Shown here: positions 47,501-54,683 of the stretch, piece after piece | How positions within the stretch are numbered: position 1 is the first letter of the stretch | How the letters are laid out: each line of letters begins with the position of its first letter | Notes under the pieces: generated by a model | Told to the model about the DNA's origin: nothing | Seen by the model: only the letters and a program-made list of their open reading frames with translations | Database searches by the model: none | Program-made: the position numbers and the translations under genes | Assembly (NCBI GenBank): GCA_028284125.1 | Contig: JANQSI010000017.1 | Location: 62,001-126,000, forward strand | From: Cyclobacteriaceae bacterium | Lineage (GTDB): Bacteria; Bacteroidota; Bacteroidia; Cytophagales; Cyclobacteriaceae | DNA: 64,000 nucleotides | Direction: 5' to 3'

Positions 47501-47881
47501 ATGCTGATTAATGGCTGGGCTGGATCAGGTGGTGATGGACTTCCGTGGGCGTTTAGAGAACTGGATGCCGGCCCTATTGTTGGTGAGCGAACCATTGGAA
47601 TTCTAGTTGGTCCCGCCACCGGCCACCAACTCATTGATGGTGGTGGAATAACCGTTCCTGGCGCACGACTTTACTACAATGATGGACGTTGGTTTGACGA
47701 AGGTGTCGGAGTACGCCCTGACTTTGCAGTCTGGGATGATCCAAACATTTTGATGCAAGGACGTGATCCACAGATGGAGAAGGTAGTAGAAGAAGTGATG
47801 AAGCAGTTGGAAGACAGACGTTTAGCCACGCCACCTCCGGCTAAAGATGATCGTACGGCTGAGGGTTTGAAGAAGAATTAG
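44597..47881 (+). CDS. Tricorn-like S41 protease with beta-propeller
   Basis: The 1094-residue protein has a signal peptide ending SFSQ. A PD40/TolB-type beta propeller (NSPGEESYPKFSPDGTEIAFTARY, HLTxRMVDWHPSGDKILFASRR and similar repeats) spans about 20-540. A charged Lys/Glu linker lies near 545-575, then a tricorn core domain, a PDZ domain (about 770-850) and an S41 protease domain. The likely nucleophile is in GSGGD (Ser977). Tricorn-type proteases degrade peptides; the secreted Bacteroidota forms act in the periplasm or outside. The repeat array lies just upstream and may include its promoter. Confidence 0.88.
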   Translation: MKYLISLLLVSFSFSSFSQINAKLMRFVDVSETQICFVYGGDIWVVDKNGGTATQLTNSPGEESYPKFSPDGTEIAFTARYRGNPDVYVMPTTGGVPVRLTYGSHFDRMVDWHPSGDKILFASRRETGIPSGRVNQLFLIPKTGGMPERLPMPYGEIATYSADGKQLAYITKITETYPFKRYRGGLTSEVILFDLETNTAKNITNNEANDGKPAWGGDKIYFLSDRADDLRLNVWSYDLASESLSQVTQFKDFDITYLSAGPSDLVFEVGGALHLMDLATEQSKQVEVNVVSDLTLEMSRRLEVNSQIRGMTASPGASRIVFEARGELFNAPVKEGFVQNITSSSGAYDHSPTWSPNGDHVAYWSDKSGEYEIYVQSMRTDQAARKITSRNKGYGYTLHWSPDSKKLAFIDEKNDISIVDVATGTVEVADNYEWNFGHGGRYGFPISWSHDSKLLAYSIGMENGNGAIFIYDLNSKQARQVTSGFYNDSSPVFGTDGKYLFFLTNRNFSAVYSSMGDGTWIYPNTTQLAAISLSQESPYLLNAKNDELKSAEKDEPAEDNDKKKGKKEDSKEEAPKPIKIDWNGLESRLVILPPDAGNLNSLMAFEGKVVYRRFPNSGSGGGAPELSFYDLKEREEKTIMARVNGVVKTADGKSLLVRSGQSFGIIKPAPDQKIKDAIPTSGLVMELNPREEWRQIFQDTWRRHRDFFYDDNMQQVDWDALRTQYGDLIEDARSRWDVSFLQSNLAAELSAGHTYTFGGDNETIENVSTGYLGIDWDQDDKGYKIKRIVKPADWDAENRSPFDRSGVAVSAGDYIHSVNGISLPLNKDPFAAFEGLNGETVVLKVSKTGNASDAKDVVITCLTAGQEGNIRYLDWIEQNRLLVEELSGGKLGYVYMTNTGGRGQLDLVKMYYGQLDKEGFIIDERFNGGGQLADRFLELMTRPVIYNLYWRHGKSHTFPVKANTGPMGMLINGWAGSGGDGLPWAFRELDAGPIVGERTIGILVGPATGHQLIDGGGITVPGARLYYNDGRWFDEGVGVRPDFAVWDDPNILMQGRDPQMEKVVEEVMKQLEDRRLATPPPAKDDRTAEGLKKN

Positions 47882-47903
47882 TTTCGTAACTGAGTCACCT
47901 ACC

Positions 47904-47926
47904 AGCGCGGAAGTAACTTCCGCGCT
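47904..47926. repeat. Palindromic repeat, copy 1
   Basis: A perfect inverted repeat with 10-base arms (AGCGCGGAAG / CTTCCGCGCT) and a 3-base loop lies 22 bases after the tricorn stop. A similar copy in the other orientation is at 50819. It may also act as a transcript-end hairpin, but no T run follows. Confidence 0.7.
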
Positions 47927-48064
47927 AGAAGAGCCCTCTCCAATTTTCATCTGAACTTCACCGCTCTGCCAGCCATTCTGACATTGCATCTCCCTTAGAC
48001 ACTTTCTTGCTTCTGGATTTTATCTTCTCGATGCAGCGTTTCATAGTTTCCGTTGTAGGTGTTG

Positions 48065-48127
48065 GCTAGCGGAGCTATCTTGGTGCTTCTGCCAAGCTGT
48101 GGGCGCTCTCCTGCTAGCTTGGCGTTA
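48065..48127. repeat. Imperfect hairpin before the 48140 gene
   Basis: Outer arms GCTAGCGGAG (48065-48074) and CTCCTGCTAGC (48109-48119) pair with one bulged base. Inner arms CTTGG (48079-48083) and CCAAG (48092-48096) close an 8-base loop. The right end GCGTTA is at 48122-48127. Confidence 0.5.
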
Positions 48128-48139
48128 CACCGTATTGCC

Positions 48140-48676
48140 ATGAACAAAATAATCGAGTATATCATACCAGTGACTCTAATCGTCCTAGGAATTTTCTCGG
48201 TGATCTTTACAGCATTGACCGAATATATCGTTGAACTTCCTTTCTACATAGGCTTAACTGGAATAGTCATTTCCTATGGCCTAAGATATTGGCGCAAAAA
48301 AGTCAGTAACTATTTAATCTCGGTAGTACTATTAGCAGGAACATTCGGATTGGTTTCATTCTTCTTCGCTAATTACTCCTTCAGTCTTACAATTTCAGAT
48401 ATTACAATTATTAAATTTCATCCAGTTGTTTTAATACTTCTTTTCATTCACCTCTACATTAATCGAGAAGAATTTGATAAGTTGTTTGCTACTTCAAGTT
48501 CGACCGCCAATTTAGATGTTGATAAACCTGATAACCTTGAAGTTCAAAGGATGAAAAACAGTTTTTCAAGTAAGTCCATAGAGGAACTTCAACACATAAT
48601 TAATAATCCTAATCAATATAGGAACGAAGCTGTTCAAGCAGCCAGCGAACTGCTAACTGAGAAAAACGCGATGTAA
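48140..48676 (+). CDS. Small membrane protein with C-terminal helical motif
   Basis: The frame runs up to a GTG at 48059 through a hairpin, but the ATG at 48140 is chosen, for 178 residues. There are four transmembrane segments (about 6-26, 33-48, 58-78 and 88-105). A soluble tail ends in SSKSIEELQHIINNPNQYRNEAVQAASELL, a short helical motif that is common at C-termini of Bacteroidota membrane proteins. The function is unknown. The stop is fused to the sequence TAACAAACGC. The flanking inverted repeats suggest a mobile cassette-like gene. Confidence 0.65.
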   Translation: MNKIIEYIIPVTLIVLGIFSVIFTALTEYIVELPFYIGLTGIVISYGLRYWRKKVSNYLISVVLLAGTFGLVSFFFANYSFSLTISDITIIKFHPVVLILLFIHLYINREEFDKLFATSSSTANLDVDKPDNLEVQRMKNSFSSKSIEELQHIINNPNQYRNEAVQAASELLTEKNAM

Positions 48677-49110
48677 CAAACGCTAAAGTGCATATGTCTG
48701 AGTGCTTCTAGAACCCTACTAGGTGTAGTATGTAACTAATAAAGTAGACACTAGGAGTCAGCATTTGCTACGCCTTTTTTATTCCATTTGCTTTCATAGC
48801 AAAAGTCAAAGAAGTGAAATGAATTGCAAGCGAGGTTAAGACTGCCAATGAAAGATTGACATGATATATGAAGGTGTAGCTACAACCTACACCTAGGTAA
48901 AGGAATACATTGCCACTTAACTAGTGCTCGTTTGTAACGCACGCATTTCTACCAATTTACCAGGCACTCGTTGCAAACGAGCGCCAGCTAGGGCCAACGC
49001 ATTACTTGTGCTCCTATTAGGTACGAACTTCGCGATGTGTTAACGAGCATAATTCAATATATTCCACATATAAACGTGTCGTGCTCCTTTAAGTATTCAA
49101 ATCAGTAGAG
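48674..49110. other. Repeat-bearing gap
   Basis: This gap of over 430 bases has no credible gene. It begins with TAACAAACGCTAAAGTGC at the stop, resembling the left end of the attC-like hairpin at 27911, but no matching right arm was found within about 150 bases. A hairpin with 7-base arms (GGTGTAG, CTACACC) lies at 48873-48893, and a REP-like copy at 48921-48990. Confidence 0.6.
48921..48990. repeat. REP-like repeat, copy A
   Basis: The 70-base segment matches 50222-50291 at 62 of 70 positions. Its arms GCTCGTTTG (48926-48934) and CAAACGAGC (48974-48982) are exact inverted repeats around a 39-base middle. Confidence 0.85.
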
Positions 49111-50217
49111 ATGGCTCAAACAGTTAATTCAGTATTCACAGATTCAACTATATATTCCAATCAGCAAATCAGACGAAATATCTTCACATTAATATGGATA
49201 ACTCTGTTCTGGCTTGCTTTAGCATTCTACCAGTATCTTGATCGATACACTTATGGGTGTATGGATGTATCCTTTGATCATTTAAGCTTGATCAGAGAAA
49301 TGATAATTTCTGTTGTCATTGCCGGCTTAGTTGGAGGAACAGCCCTTGTTTTTCTTTGGGAGAGGTGGCTTAGAAAAATGTCTTTTATGAGAGCGTTAGG
49401 CTATATTTTTCTATGGTATGCAGGTGTTTATGTTCTGGTCAATTTCGTTGCTACAATTATCGGGTTGTACTTCGCTTCTTCTGAATCAACAACCAATCCT
49501 CTTTTTGAAGTAACGCTAGCAGCATTGTTGAACCGCAATGCTTTACTCAACTCTGTTTTCTGGATGTTTGTAGTATATTTTACGATGGGTGTGCTTCTTA
49601 TTAGGGATAAGTTTGGTCCAAAAGCTTTCCTCTCATTTTTAATGGGCAAGTATTTTCGTCCAAAACGAGAACACCGAATTTTCATGTTCATGGATCTTAA
49701 GTCATCCACTTCCATCGCAGAAAAACTAGGTGAACTAAAATATTTCGAATTTTTAAATGATACCTTCAAAACTGCAATACCTGGCATCATGGACACACTC
49801 GGTGAAATATATCAATATGTTGGAGATGAAATTGTGATCAGTTGGAACTTAAGGAAAGGACTAAAATCTGCCAATTGCTTGCGATGTTATTTTGAAATGA
49901 TAGACCGGCTTGAGGACAGGAAAGAATACTTCAAATCCACCTATGACGTGATGCCTCAATTTAAAGCTGGGTTGCATAGTGGATTTGCGATTGTTGGTGA
50001 GATGGGAGTTATCAAAAGAGAACTAGTATATTCTGGGGATGTACTTAACACCACCGCCAGAATTCAATCCAAATGCAATGAACTGGAAGTGAATATCCTG
50101 ATTTCAAAGACACTAAGAGAACAAATAAATAACAATGACATCAAAGTGCAACCAAAAAACATGGGAGAATTCCTTTTAAAAGGAAAAACGGAAAAAGTAG
50201 AGGTTTTCACTTTGTAG
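49111..50217 (+). CDS. Membrane-bound class III adenylate/guanylate cyclase
   Basis: The 368-residue protein has four transmembrane segments in the N-terminal half (about 26-43, 62-87, 104-130 and 150-170). The C-terminal half is a class III cyclase domain: FMFMDLKSSTSIAEKLG (first metal Asp), YQYVGDEIVISW (second metal Asp), and GLHSGFAIVGEMG with RELVYSGDVLNTTARIQ. The catalytic transition-state Asn/Arg pair fits NTTARIQ. It makes cAMP or cGMP; nucleotide preference is not assigned. The gene is flanked on both sides by the same 70-base REP-like repeat. Confidence 0.9.
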   Translation: MAQTVNSVFTDSTIYSNQQIRRNIFTLIWITLFWLALAFYQYLDRYTYGCMDVSFDHLSLIREMIISVVIAGLVGGTALVFLWERWLRKMSFMRALGYIFLWYAGVYVLVNFVATIIGLYFASSESTTNPLFEVTLAALLNRNALLNSVFWMFVVYFTMGVLLIRDKFGPKAFLSFLMGKYFRPKREHRIFMFMDLKSSTSIAEKLGELKYFEFLNDTFKTAIPGIMDTLGEIYQYVGDEIVISWNLRKGLKSANCLRCYFEMIDRLEDRKEYFKSTYDVMPQFKAGLHSGFAIVGEMGVIKRELVYSGDVLNTTARIQSKCNELEVNILISKTLREQINNNDIKVQPKNMGEFLLKGKTEKVEVFTL

Positions 50218-50221
50218 ATAG

Positions 50222-50291
50222 CTAACGCGCGTTTGTAACGCGTGCATTTCTACCAATTCACCAAGCACTCGTTGCAAACGAGCGCCAGCAA
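50222..50291. repeat. REP-like repeat, copy B
   Basis: Second copy, beginning 4 bases after the cyclase stop, in the same orientation as copy A at 48921. The inverted arms are one base less perfect here. Confidence 0.85.
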
Positions 50292-50405
50292 GATTAATCC
50301 GAATCGATATTTTGGCTTAAACTGTCAAATCATTGGCAGAAAGTGTCAAGATTAAGCTATTCCAGGCATTCAATTTTACACTCATAATCAAATACATAGT
50401 GTAAA

Positions 50406-50804
50406 ATGAAAAGTTTAAATATCAAACATGCTATGATAAGCTCGATAGTGGTTTATCTAATTGGAATAACTAGTTACATCGCATCATATTTTATCCCGCT
50501 ACTAGATGACAAAGACCTTCAGGCAAACCTCGTGCTAATGATCGCCATAGTTCCAGCTGTCCTAATTGGTACTAATCTTTATTATCGAAGGGGATATTCG
50601 ACAAAGGGTCTGCTATTGGGTACTGTGATGTTTCTGGGAGCTATGATACTGGATGCATTAATAACGGTTCCTTTTTTTATAATACCATATGGCGGTAGCC
50701 ATCAATCTTTCTTTGGAGACCCTGGGTTTTGGCTGATTGCTATTGAATATGTGGCAGTTGTAGCTATAGTCTCAAAGTTGAAATACAGACTGACCAGTCT
50801 ATAG
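50406..50804 (+). CDS. Small DUF5367-like membrane protein
   Basis: The 132-residue protein is four transmembrane helices (about 10-30, 42-57, 68-95 and 108-125) with the pattern of the DUF5367 family (LIGTNLYYRRGYSTKGLLLGTVMFLGAMILDALITVPFF). Function unknown. The family name is a tentative recognition. Confidence 0.72.
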   Translation: MKSLNIKHAMISSIVVYLIGITSYIASYFIPLLDDKDLQANLVLMIAIVPAVLIGTNLYYRRGYSTKGLLLGTVMFLGAMILDALITVPFFIIPYGGSHQSFFGDPGFWLIAIEYVAVVAIVSKLKYRLTSL

Positions 50805-50818
50805 TTCGGATTTCTTCT

Positions 50819-50841
50819 AGCGCAGAAGTTACTTCAGTGCT
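50819..50841. repeat. Palindromic repeat, copy 2
   Basis: Arms AGCGCAGAAG and CTTCAGTGCT around a 3-base loop; the reverse complement of the 47904 copy with its flank (CTTCTAGCGC...) aligns well with this one. It lies 15 bases after the DUF5367-like stop. Confidence 0.65.
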
Positions 50842-50874
50842 AGAGAATACATTGCGTCATTATTTCCACCTCCA

Positions 50875-50904
50875 ATAAAAAAGCCGCTCCTCCCGGAGCG
50901 GCTT
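50875..50904 (-). terminator. Intrinsic terminator of the TonB receptor gene
   Basis: A perfect stem with 10-base arms (AAGCCGCTCC/GGAGCGGCTT, 50881-50904) and 4-base loop; read on the minus strand it ends in a T run. It lies 19 bases beyond the receptor stop. Confidence 0.88.
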
Positions 50905-50922
50905 CAATCAAAATCCACAACA

Positions 50923-53283
50923 CTAAAAACTGATTGTGTAGGAGATCGTTGGGAACATGCCCAGCTGGCGCACTTCGTAAACATCTTCCGTTTGCTGTGC
51001 AAAGTACGTTTGAACCAATGCCGAATTATTTGTCACATTTTGAATGTCCAACTTCAACTCATGCGTCGCTTTTGGACGATCTCTTCGTGTACCAATCGAA
51101 AGATTTGGGATAAACAAATCTTCAGACCGTGCGGAGAACGGACGATCTTCTTGTCGAACTTCTTCACCAGCGGCAATTGAAGCAGGCATATCCAGCGGAG
51201 TGTATCGTTTACCTCCTAGCAAGGAAATCTTGGTATTTATAAATAACACCCGATTTCTTCCCGGCTTACCAATCTTGAATTCTTTTCCACCGATGAAATT
51301 GAAAATGTAATCATTGGCAAAAGCTGTTTCTCTTTCAATTCCATCTTTTGCGGTATAAAAGGATCGGAAAATCGAAGCGGAAGCTAGGTAGTAAAAGCCT
51401 TTATGCAAGTATTGCTCCAGTGTCAATTCTACTCCGTAGTTTCTTCCCGTTCCATCATTGACCAGCATTCGAGGATCATACTGCTCCGTTTCATTTAACA
51501 ATGCATACGTGCTGTTGGGATCATCTTCAACAGGTGAATCATACAAATACTGGTAATAGATCTCAGATTTGAAATGCGTATTTGGACCCAACTGCTGGTC
51601 GTATCCCAACACCAAATGAGCTGCTTTTGAAAGCTGTAGATCTCTATTTGGTTGTGAAAAGGTTCCATCACCGTTGTTGAACCTCCACAGGTAGACGGCC
51701 GGGCTTTCCATTTTACTATGAAGTCCGCCACCAAAGCTGATCGCTCTTCTATCCGTGACATCCCATCGCAGGGCCACTCGTGGTTCAAAAGAATAGGAAT
51801 CATTGAGTGTCAATCCATTGAAGTGTGCGCCACTGGTCATGGTAAGGTCTTCCGTAACTCTGAATTTCCAGGTAGCAAAACCTTGCAATCGAGTCGTTGC
51901 ACCATCATCACTGAGTTCATTTTCCAGTAACTCATCTTCATAGTTGTATGCGTTTTGAGTCATGTTGTACCCAATCCGATTATAAATGAACCCCAATTCA
52001 ATCTTATTTCTTGAGTTGAATTTATGTCCATAGGTTGAGCCGGCCCGGAGATACGTTTTCGTAAAGTCATCATTGAAAACATTGTAGAACTGGTTGTTAT
52101 CACCATCCGTTGGCAAATCCGCTGTAGATTTCAAAGAGGTCCTTGAAAGTGAGGTAAATGACTTCAAATAGGAATTGTCGTTGATCAGGAAATTGTGAAT
52201 AAAGCCTGCCGTTCCCATAGATGACTCAAACTCCGATCGCAACAGGTTTTCATCTGTATCCTCATCCTGGTCTATGGTGGAAATACTGCTAATCCCACCC
52301 AGCCCAAACATGGAGAGAAAATGACGCTTGCTCAGCGGCAAGTAAATATTATACGTCAAATCCTGGTATTTCGGCACTCCTCCAAAGTCCACTACGCCGG
52401 CCCGGTCCAATAAATCCAATGAGGAATACCGATAGTTGGCTATGTAAGAGGCGTTGTTCGCATTTAGTGGTCCTTCAGCAGCTAAATCAATTCCAAGTGT
52501 GCTCAAACCGAACGTGTATTCTCGCTCGTCCGCATTTCCGCGGCGCAGCTTCATATCAAATACACCTGAAAGTGCATTTCCATATTCAGGAGCAAATGCG
52601 CCACTCATAAAATCGGAATCACTTAGCATGTTGCTACTCAACGCGTTGATCGGTCCTCCGGTCGCACCATCACTGGCAAAGTGATTGGGGTTTGGAATTT
52701 CTATTCCTTCCAATTTCCATAAAATGCCTTTAGAAGAATTTCCTCGTACAATGATGTCGTTGTTTCCTTCAGGGGAATTGGCAACACCAGCAAAGGCGGA
52801 AGCCAATCGAGCTGGATCATTAAAAGAGCCTGCAAATCGCTTGGTCTCTTCCACCGAAAAAGATCGCGCACTAACCAAAGACATTTCGTTGAGTACCTCG
52901 GATTTATCCTTTTTAGCTGTAACAACAATTTCTTCCAGTTTCTCAAAAGATTCTTCCATGGTGATATCCAGGATAAACTCCTTGGAAGAATTGATCAAGA
53001 GATTTGGGATCGTCTTTTCCTCGTAACCGATGTAAGTCACTTTAAGTGTCACACGCCCAATTGGCACGTCATTGATCTTAAATGATCCATCTACATCCGT
53101 AATACTTCCAAGGATCGGATCTGATCCCACAACCATCACGGTCGCACCAATCAATGGTGATTTAGAGTCCTGATCAAGGATGAGTCCTTTGATGTTTTGT
53201 GTGAGTTCCTGTGAGCGTCCAACAAACGCAAACAACAGGAACATCACATTCAAGATTAGGTAGCTAAGTTTTTGAGTTTTCAT
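50923..53283 (-). CDS. TonB-dependent receptor with carboxypeptidase-regulatory-like domain
   Basis: The 786-residue protein has a signal peptide (about 1-24), a CarboxypepD_reg-like domain (about 28-105, GLILDQDSKSPLIGATVMVVG, TDVDGSFKINDVP), a plug domain (about 125-245, NDIIVRGNSSKGILWKLEGIEIPNPNHF) and a barrel of about 530 residues ending TISYTISF. It imports an unknown large ligand across the outer membrane with TonB. No SusD partner is adjacent, so a glycan transporter is less likely. The gene follows the LA_2272-like gene at 53360 and carries the same duplicated leader before its start. Confidence 0.92.
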   Translation of the reverse strand: MKTQKLSYLILNVMFLLFAFVGRSQELTQNIKGLILDQDSKSPLIGATVMVVGSDPILGSITDVDGSFKINDVPIGRVTLKVTYIGYEEKTIPNLLINSSKEFILDITMEESFEKLEEIVVTAKKDKSEVLNEMSLVSARSFSVEETKRFAGSFNDPARLASAFAGVANSPEGNNDIIVRGNSSKGILWKLEGIEIPNPNHFASDGATGGPINALSSNMLSDSDFMSGAFAPEYGNALSGVFDMKLRRGNADEREYTFGLSTLGIDLAAEGPLNANNASYIANYRYSSLDLLDRAGVVDFGGVPKYQDLTYNIYLPLSKRHFLSMFGLGGISSISTIDQDEDTDENLLRSEFESSMGTAGFIHNFLINDNSYLKSFTSLSRTSLKSTADLPTDGDNNQFYNVFNDDFTKTYLRAGSTYGHKFNSRNKIELGFIYNRIGYNMTQNAYNYEDELLENELSDDGATTRLQGFATWKFRVTEDLTMTSGAHFNGLTLNDSYSFEPRVALRWDVTDRRAISFGGGLHSKMESPAVYLWRFNNGDGTFSQPNRDLQLSKAAHLVLGYDQQLGPNTHFKSEIYYQYLYDSPVEDDPNSTYALLNETEQYDPRMLVNDGTGRNYGVELTLEQYLHKGFYYLASASIFRSFYTAKDGIERETAFANDYIFNFIGGKEFKIGKPGRNRVLFINTKISLLGGKRYTPLDMPASIAAGEEVRQEDRPFSARSEDLFIPNLSIGTRRDRPKATHELKLDIQNVTNNSALVQTYFAQQTEDVYEVRQLGMFPTISYTISF

Positions 53284-53334
53284 TTTTATGTGATTTTAAA
53301 GCTGAGGAACCTATTCTGGTTTTTACCCTGACAG
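53271..53334 (-). repeat. Duplicated start/leader, copy 1
   Basis: This sequence covers the start of the TonB receptor gene and 50 upstream bases. It matches 54466-54530 over most positions, including AAGCTGAGGAAC and ACCCTGACAG and the first codons. Confidence 0.8.
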
Positions 53335-53359
53335 CATTTTTCTTTTATTGGTATTGAGC

Positions 53360-54478
53360 TTAAAATCCGATTCCAATGGAGTAGCCTACCCAAAGCTGGT
53401 AACTGTTTCTACCGCTTCTGTGGTCCCAGGAAGGATTATCCTTAAGGTTGATTTCAGGCTGTCCGTTTCTGTCCAGACGATTACTCATGTAAAAGTTGAT
53501 CGAAGGACCTGTGGTAATGTACAAGTGTTTGAAAGCCTTGTAACCAAAGTTCATGTTCAGCTTTACCAGGTGGTTATTCCTGTTAGCCTTCAGCTTCCCT
53601 TTGTTAATGTTGTGAAATCTCAATTCCGGATTGAAAAAGGTCGTCCGTCTTTGTGAAAGGAACAATCTGGAGCCAAATCCTGCTCCATAAGACCAGTATT
53701 CATCCGGTCGAACACCTGCCGAGAGAAGTGCATAGAACTTTTCAAGTCCCGATCTGAATACAAATCGATAAGGCATGGTATCATCCGTTTCTAATCCGGG
53801 AGAGATGAACCCGTTCTTTTTAGAAACATTGATCAAGCCAACTTGAACACCTGATTCTACACTGTCTGCCACATTGATGATTCCAAACTGGACACCTTTT
53901 ACATTTTTAGCTTTATTCATAAAACCTGAGAGCTGAAGTCCGTCAAGATCTCCTGTGGTGTTGATAAAGCCAGCCAGCTGCGTTCCCTTGGTTCCCTTAT
54001 TATGGTTGTTAAATCCAGCAACCTGGAAACCTCTTGTTTCTTGCGAAATATTGGAAAATCCACCTAGTTGGAGTCCTCTGGTACTATCAGAAGTGACATT
54101 GATAAATCCAGCGATTTGTGCACCTTCCACATACCCTTGGTTTGTGTTAATGAAACCTGCAAGCTGCAAGCCATGCACTTCTCCACCAACATTGTTTCCA
54201 AATCCGCTGATCTGAGCTCCATTGACATTTCCTTTTAAGAAATTGTAGACTCCACCAACTTCTACTGCCTGGACACCATAAGCACTTCCAGCCAACAGGT
54301 TAAGGGAAATTTTGTTGATCGTTTGAGCATTTTGCGGACCGTTAGAACTAACAGGTGGAACGAATGAGAATTGAAACCTTTTTACGTCAATTTCAGACGA
54401 ATCCTGTGCTATCCCAACATAAGAAATGACAAGAAATAGCACACAATAAATAAGGAAAGAGTGATTTTGAGTTTTCAT
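53360..54478 (-). CDS. LA_2272-like surface repeat protein
   Basis: The ATG at 54478 gives a signal peptide (MKTQNHSFLIYCVLFLV...) and is chosen over an upstream frame extension, for 372 residues. Residues 60-235 are about eight repeats of about 22 residues of the form VxGxQLAGFINTTxxxx (QLAGFIN, QIAGFIN, QLGGFSN, QVAGFNN, QLSGFMN). The C-terminal 150 residues have beta strands (YRFVFRSGLEKFYALLSAG, WSYGAGFGSRLF, LVKLNMNFGYKAFK, YQLWVGYSIGIGF) with a terminal F, like an outer membrane barrel. It shares this architecture with the C-terminal two thirds of the protein at 57718. It is upstream of the TonB receptor on the same strand, 76 bases away, so the two may be coregulated. Confidence 0.8.
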   Translation of the reverse strand: MKTQNHSFLIYCVLFLVISYVGIAQDSSEIDVKRFQFSFVPPVSSNGPQNAQTINKISLNLLAGSAYGVQAVEVGGVYNFLKGNVNGAQISGFGNNVGGEVHGLQLAGFINTNQGYVEGAQIAGFINVTSDSTRGLQLGGFSNISQETRGFQVAGFNNHNKGTKGTQLAGFINTTGDLDGLQLSGFMNKAKNVKGVQFGIINVADSVESGVQVGLINVSKKNGFISPGLETDDTMPYRFVFRSGLEKFYALLSAGVRPDEYWSYGAGFGSRLFLSQRRTTFFNPELRFHNINKGKLKANRNNHLVKLNMNFGYKAFKHLYITTGPSINFYMSNRLDRNGQPEINLKDNPSWDHRSGRNSYQLWVGYSIGIGF

Positions 54479-54530
54479 TTTTATATCTGTTTTGAAGCTG
54501 AGGAACTTCAAACAGATCTTACCCTGACAG
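54466..54530 (-). repeat. Duplicated start/leader, copy 2
   Basis: This sequence covers the start of the LA_2272-like gene and 52 upstream bases, matching the segment at 53271. In this copy only, a hairpin lies at 54485-54517: arms with CTGTTTTGAAG and CTTCAAACAG around CTGAGGAA, ending 6 bases before the ATG. Confidence 0.8.
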
Positions 54531-54683
54531 GGAAATGAAAAAAATTAAATTGAGCTAATCAAAATACTTTACAGATTAGATTGGTATTGAAGATGTATAG
54601 TGGTGGTGGGTTTATATATTGCATTTAAACAGTTATCGACAACAATTGTAATTCAATCATCCATAAATTAACCACCATTCGAA

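Noticed and set aside
48059-48139. Longer N-terminus of the 48140 protein from a GTG
   Set aside because: The added residues are translated from the hairpin arms and would not give a proper signal peptide; the ATG at 48140 starts directly at a membrane helix.
48921-50291. Composite transposon around the cyclase
   Set aside because: No transposase gene or target duplication is seen; only short palindromic repeats flank the gene.
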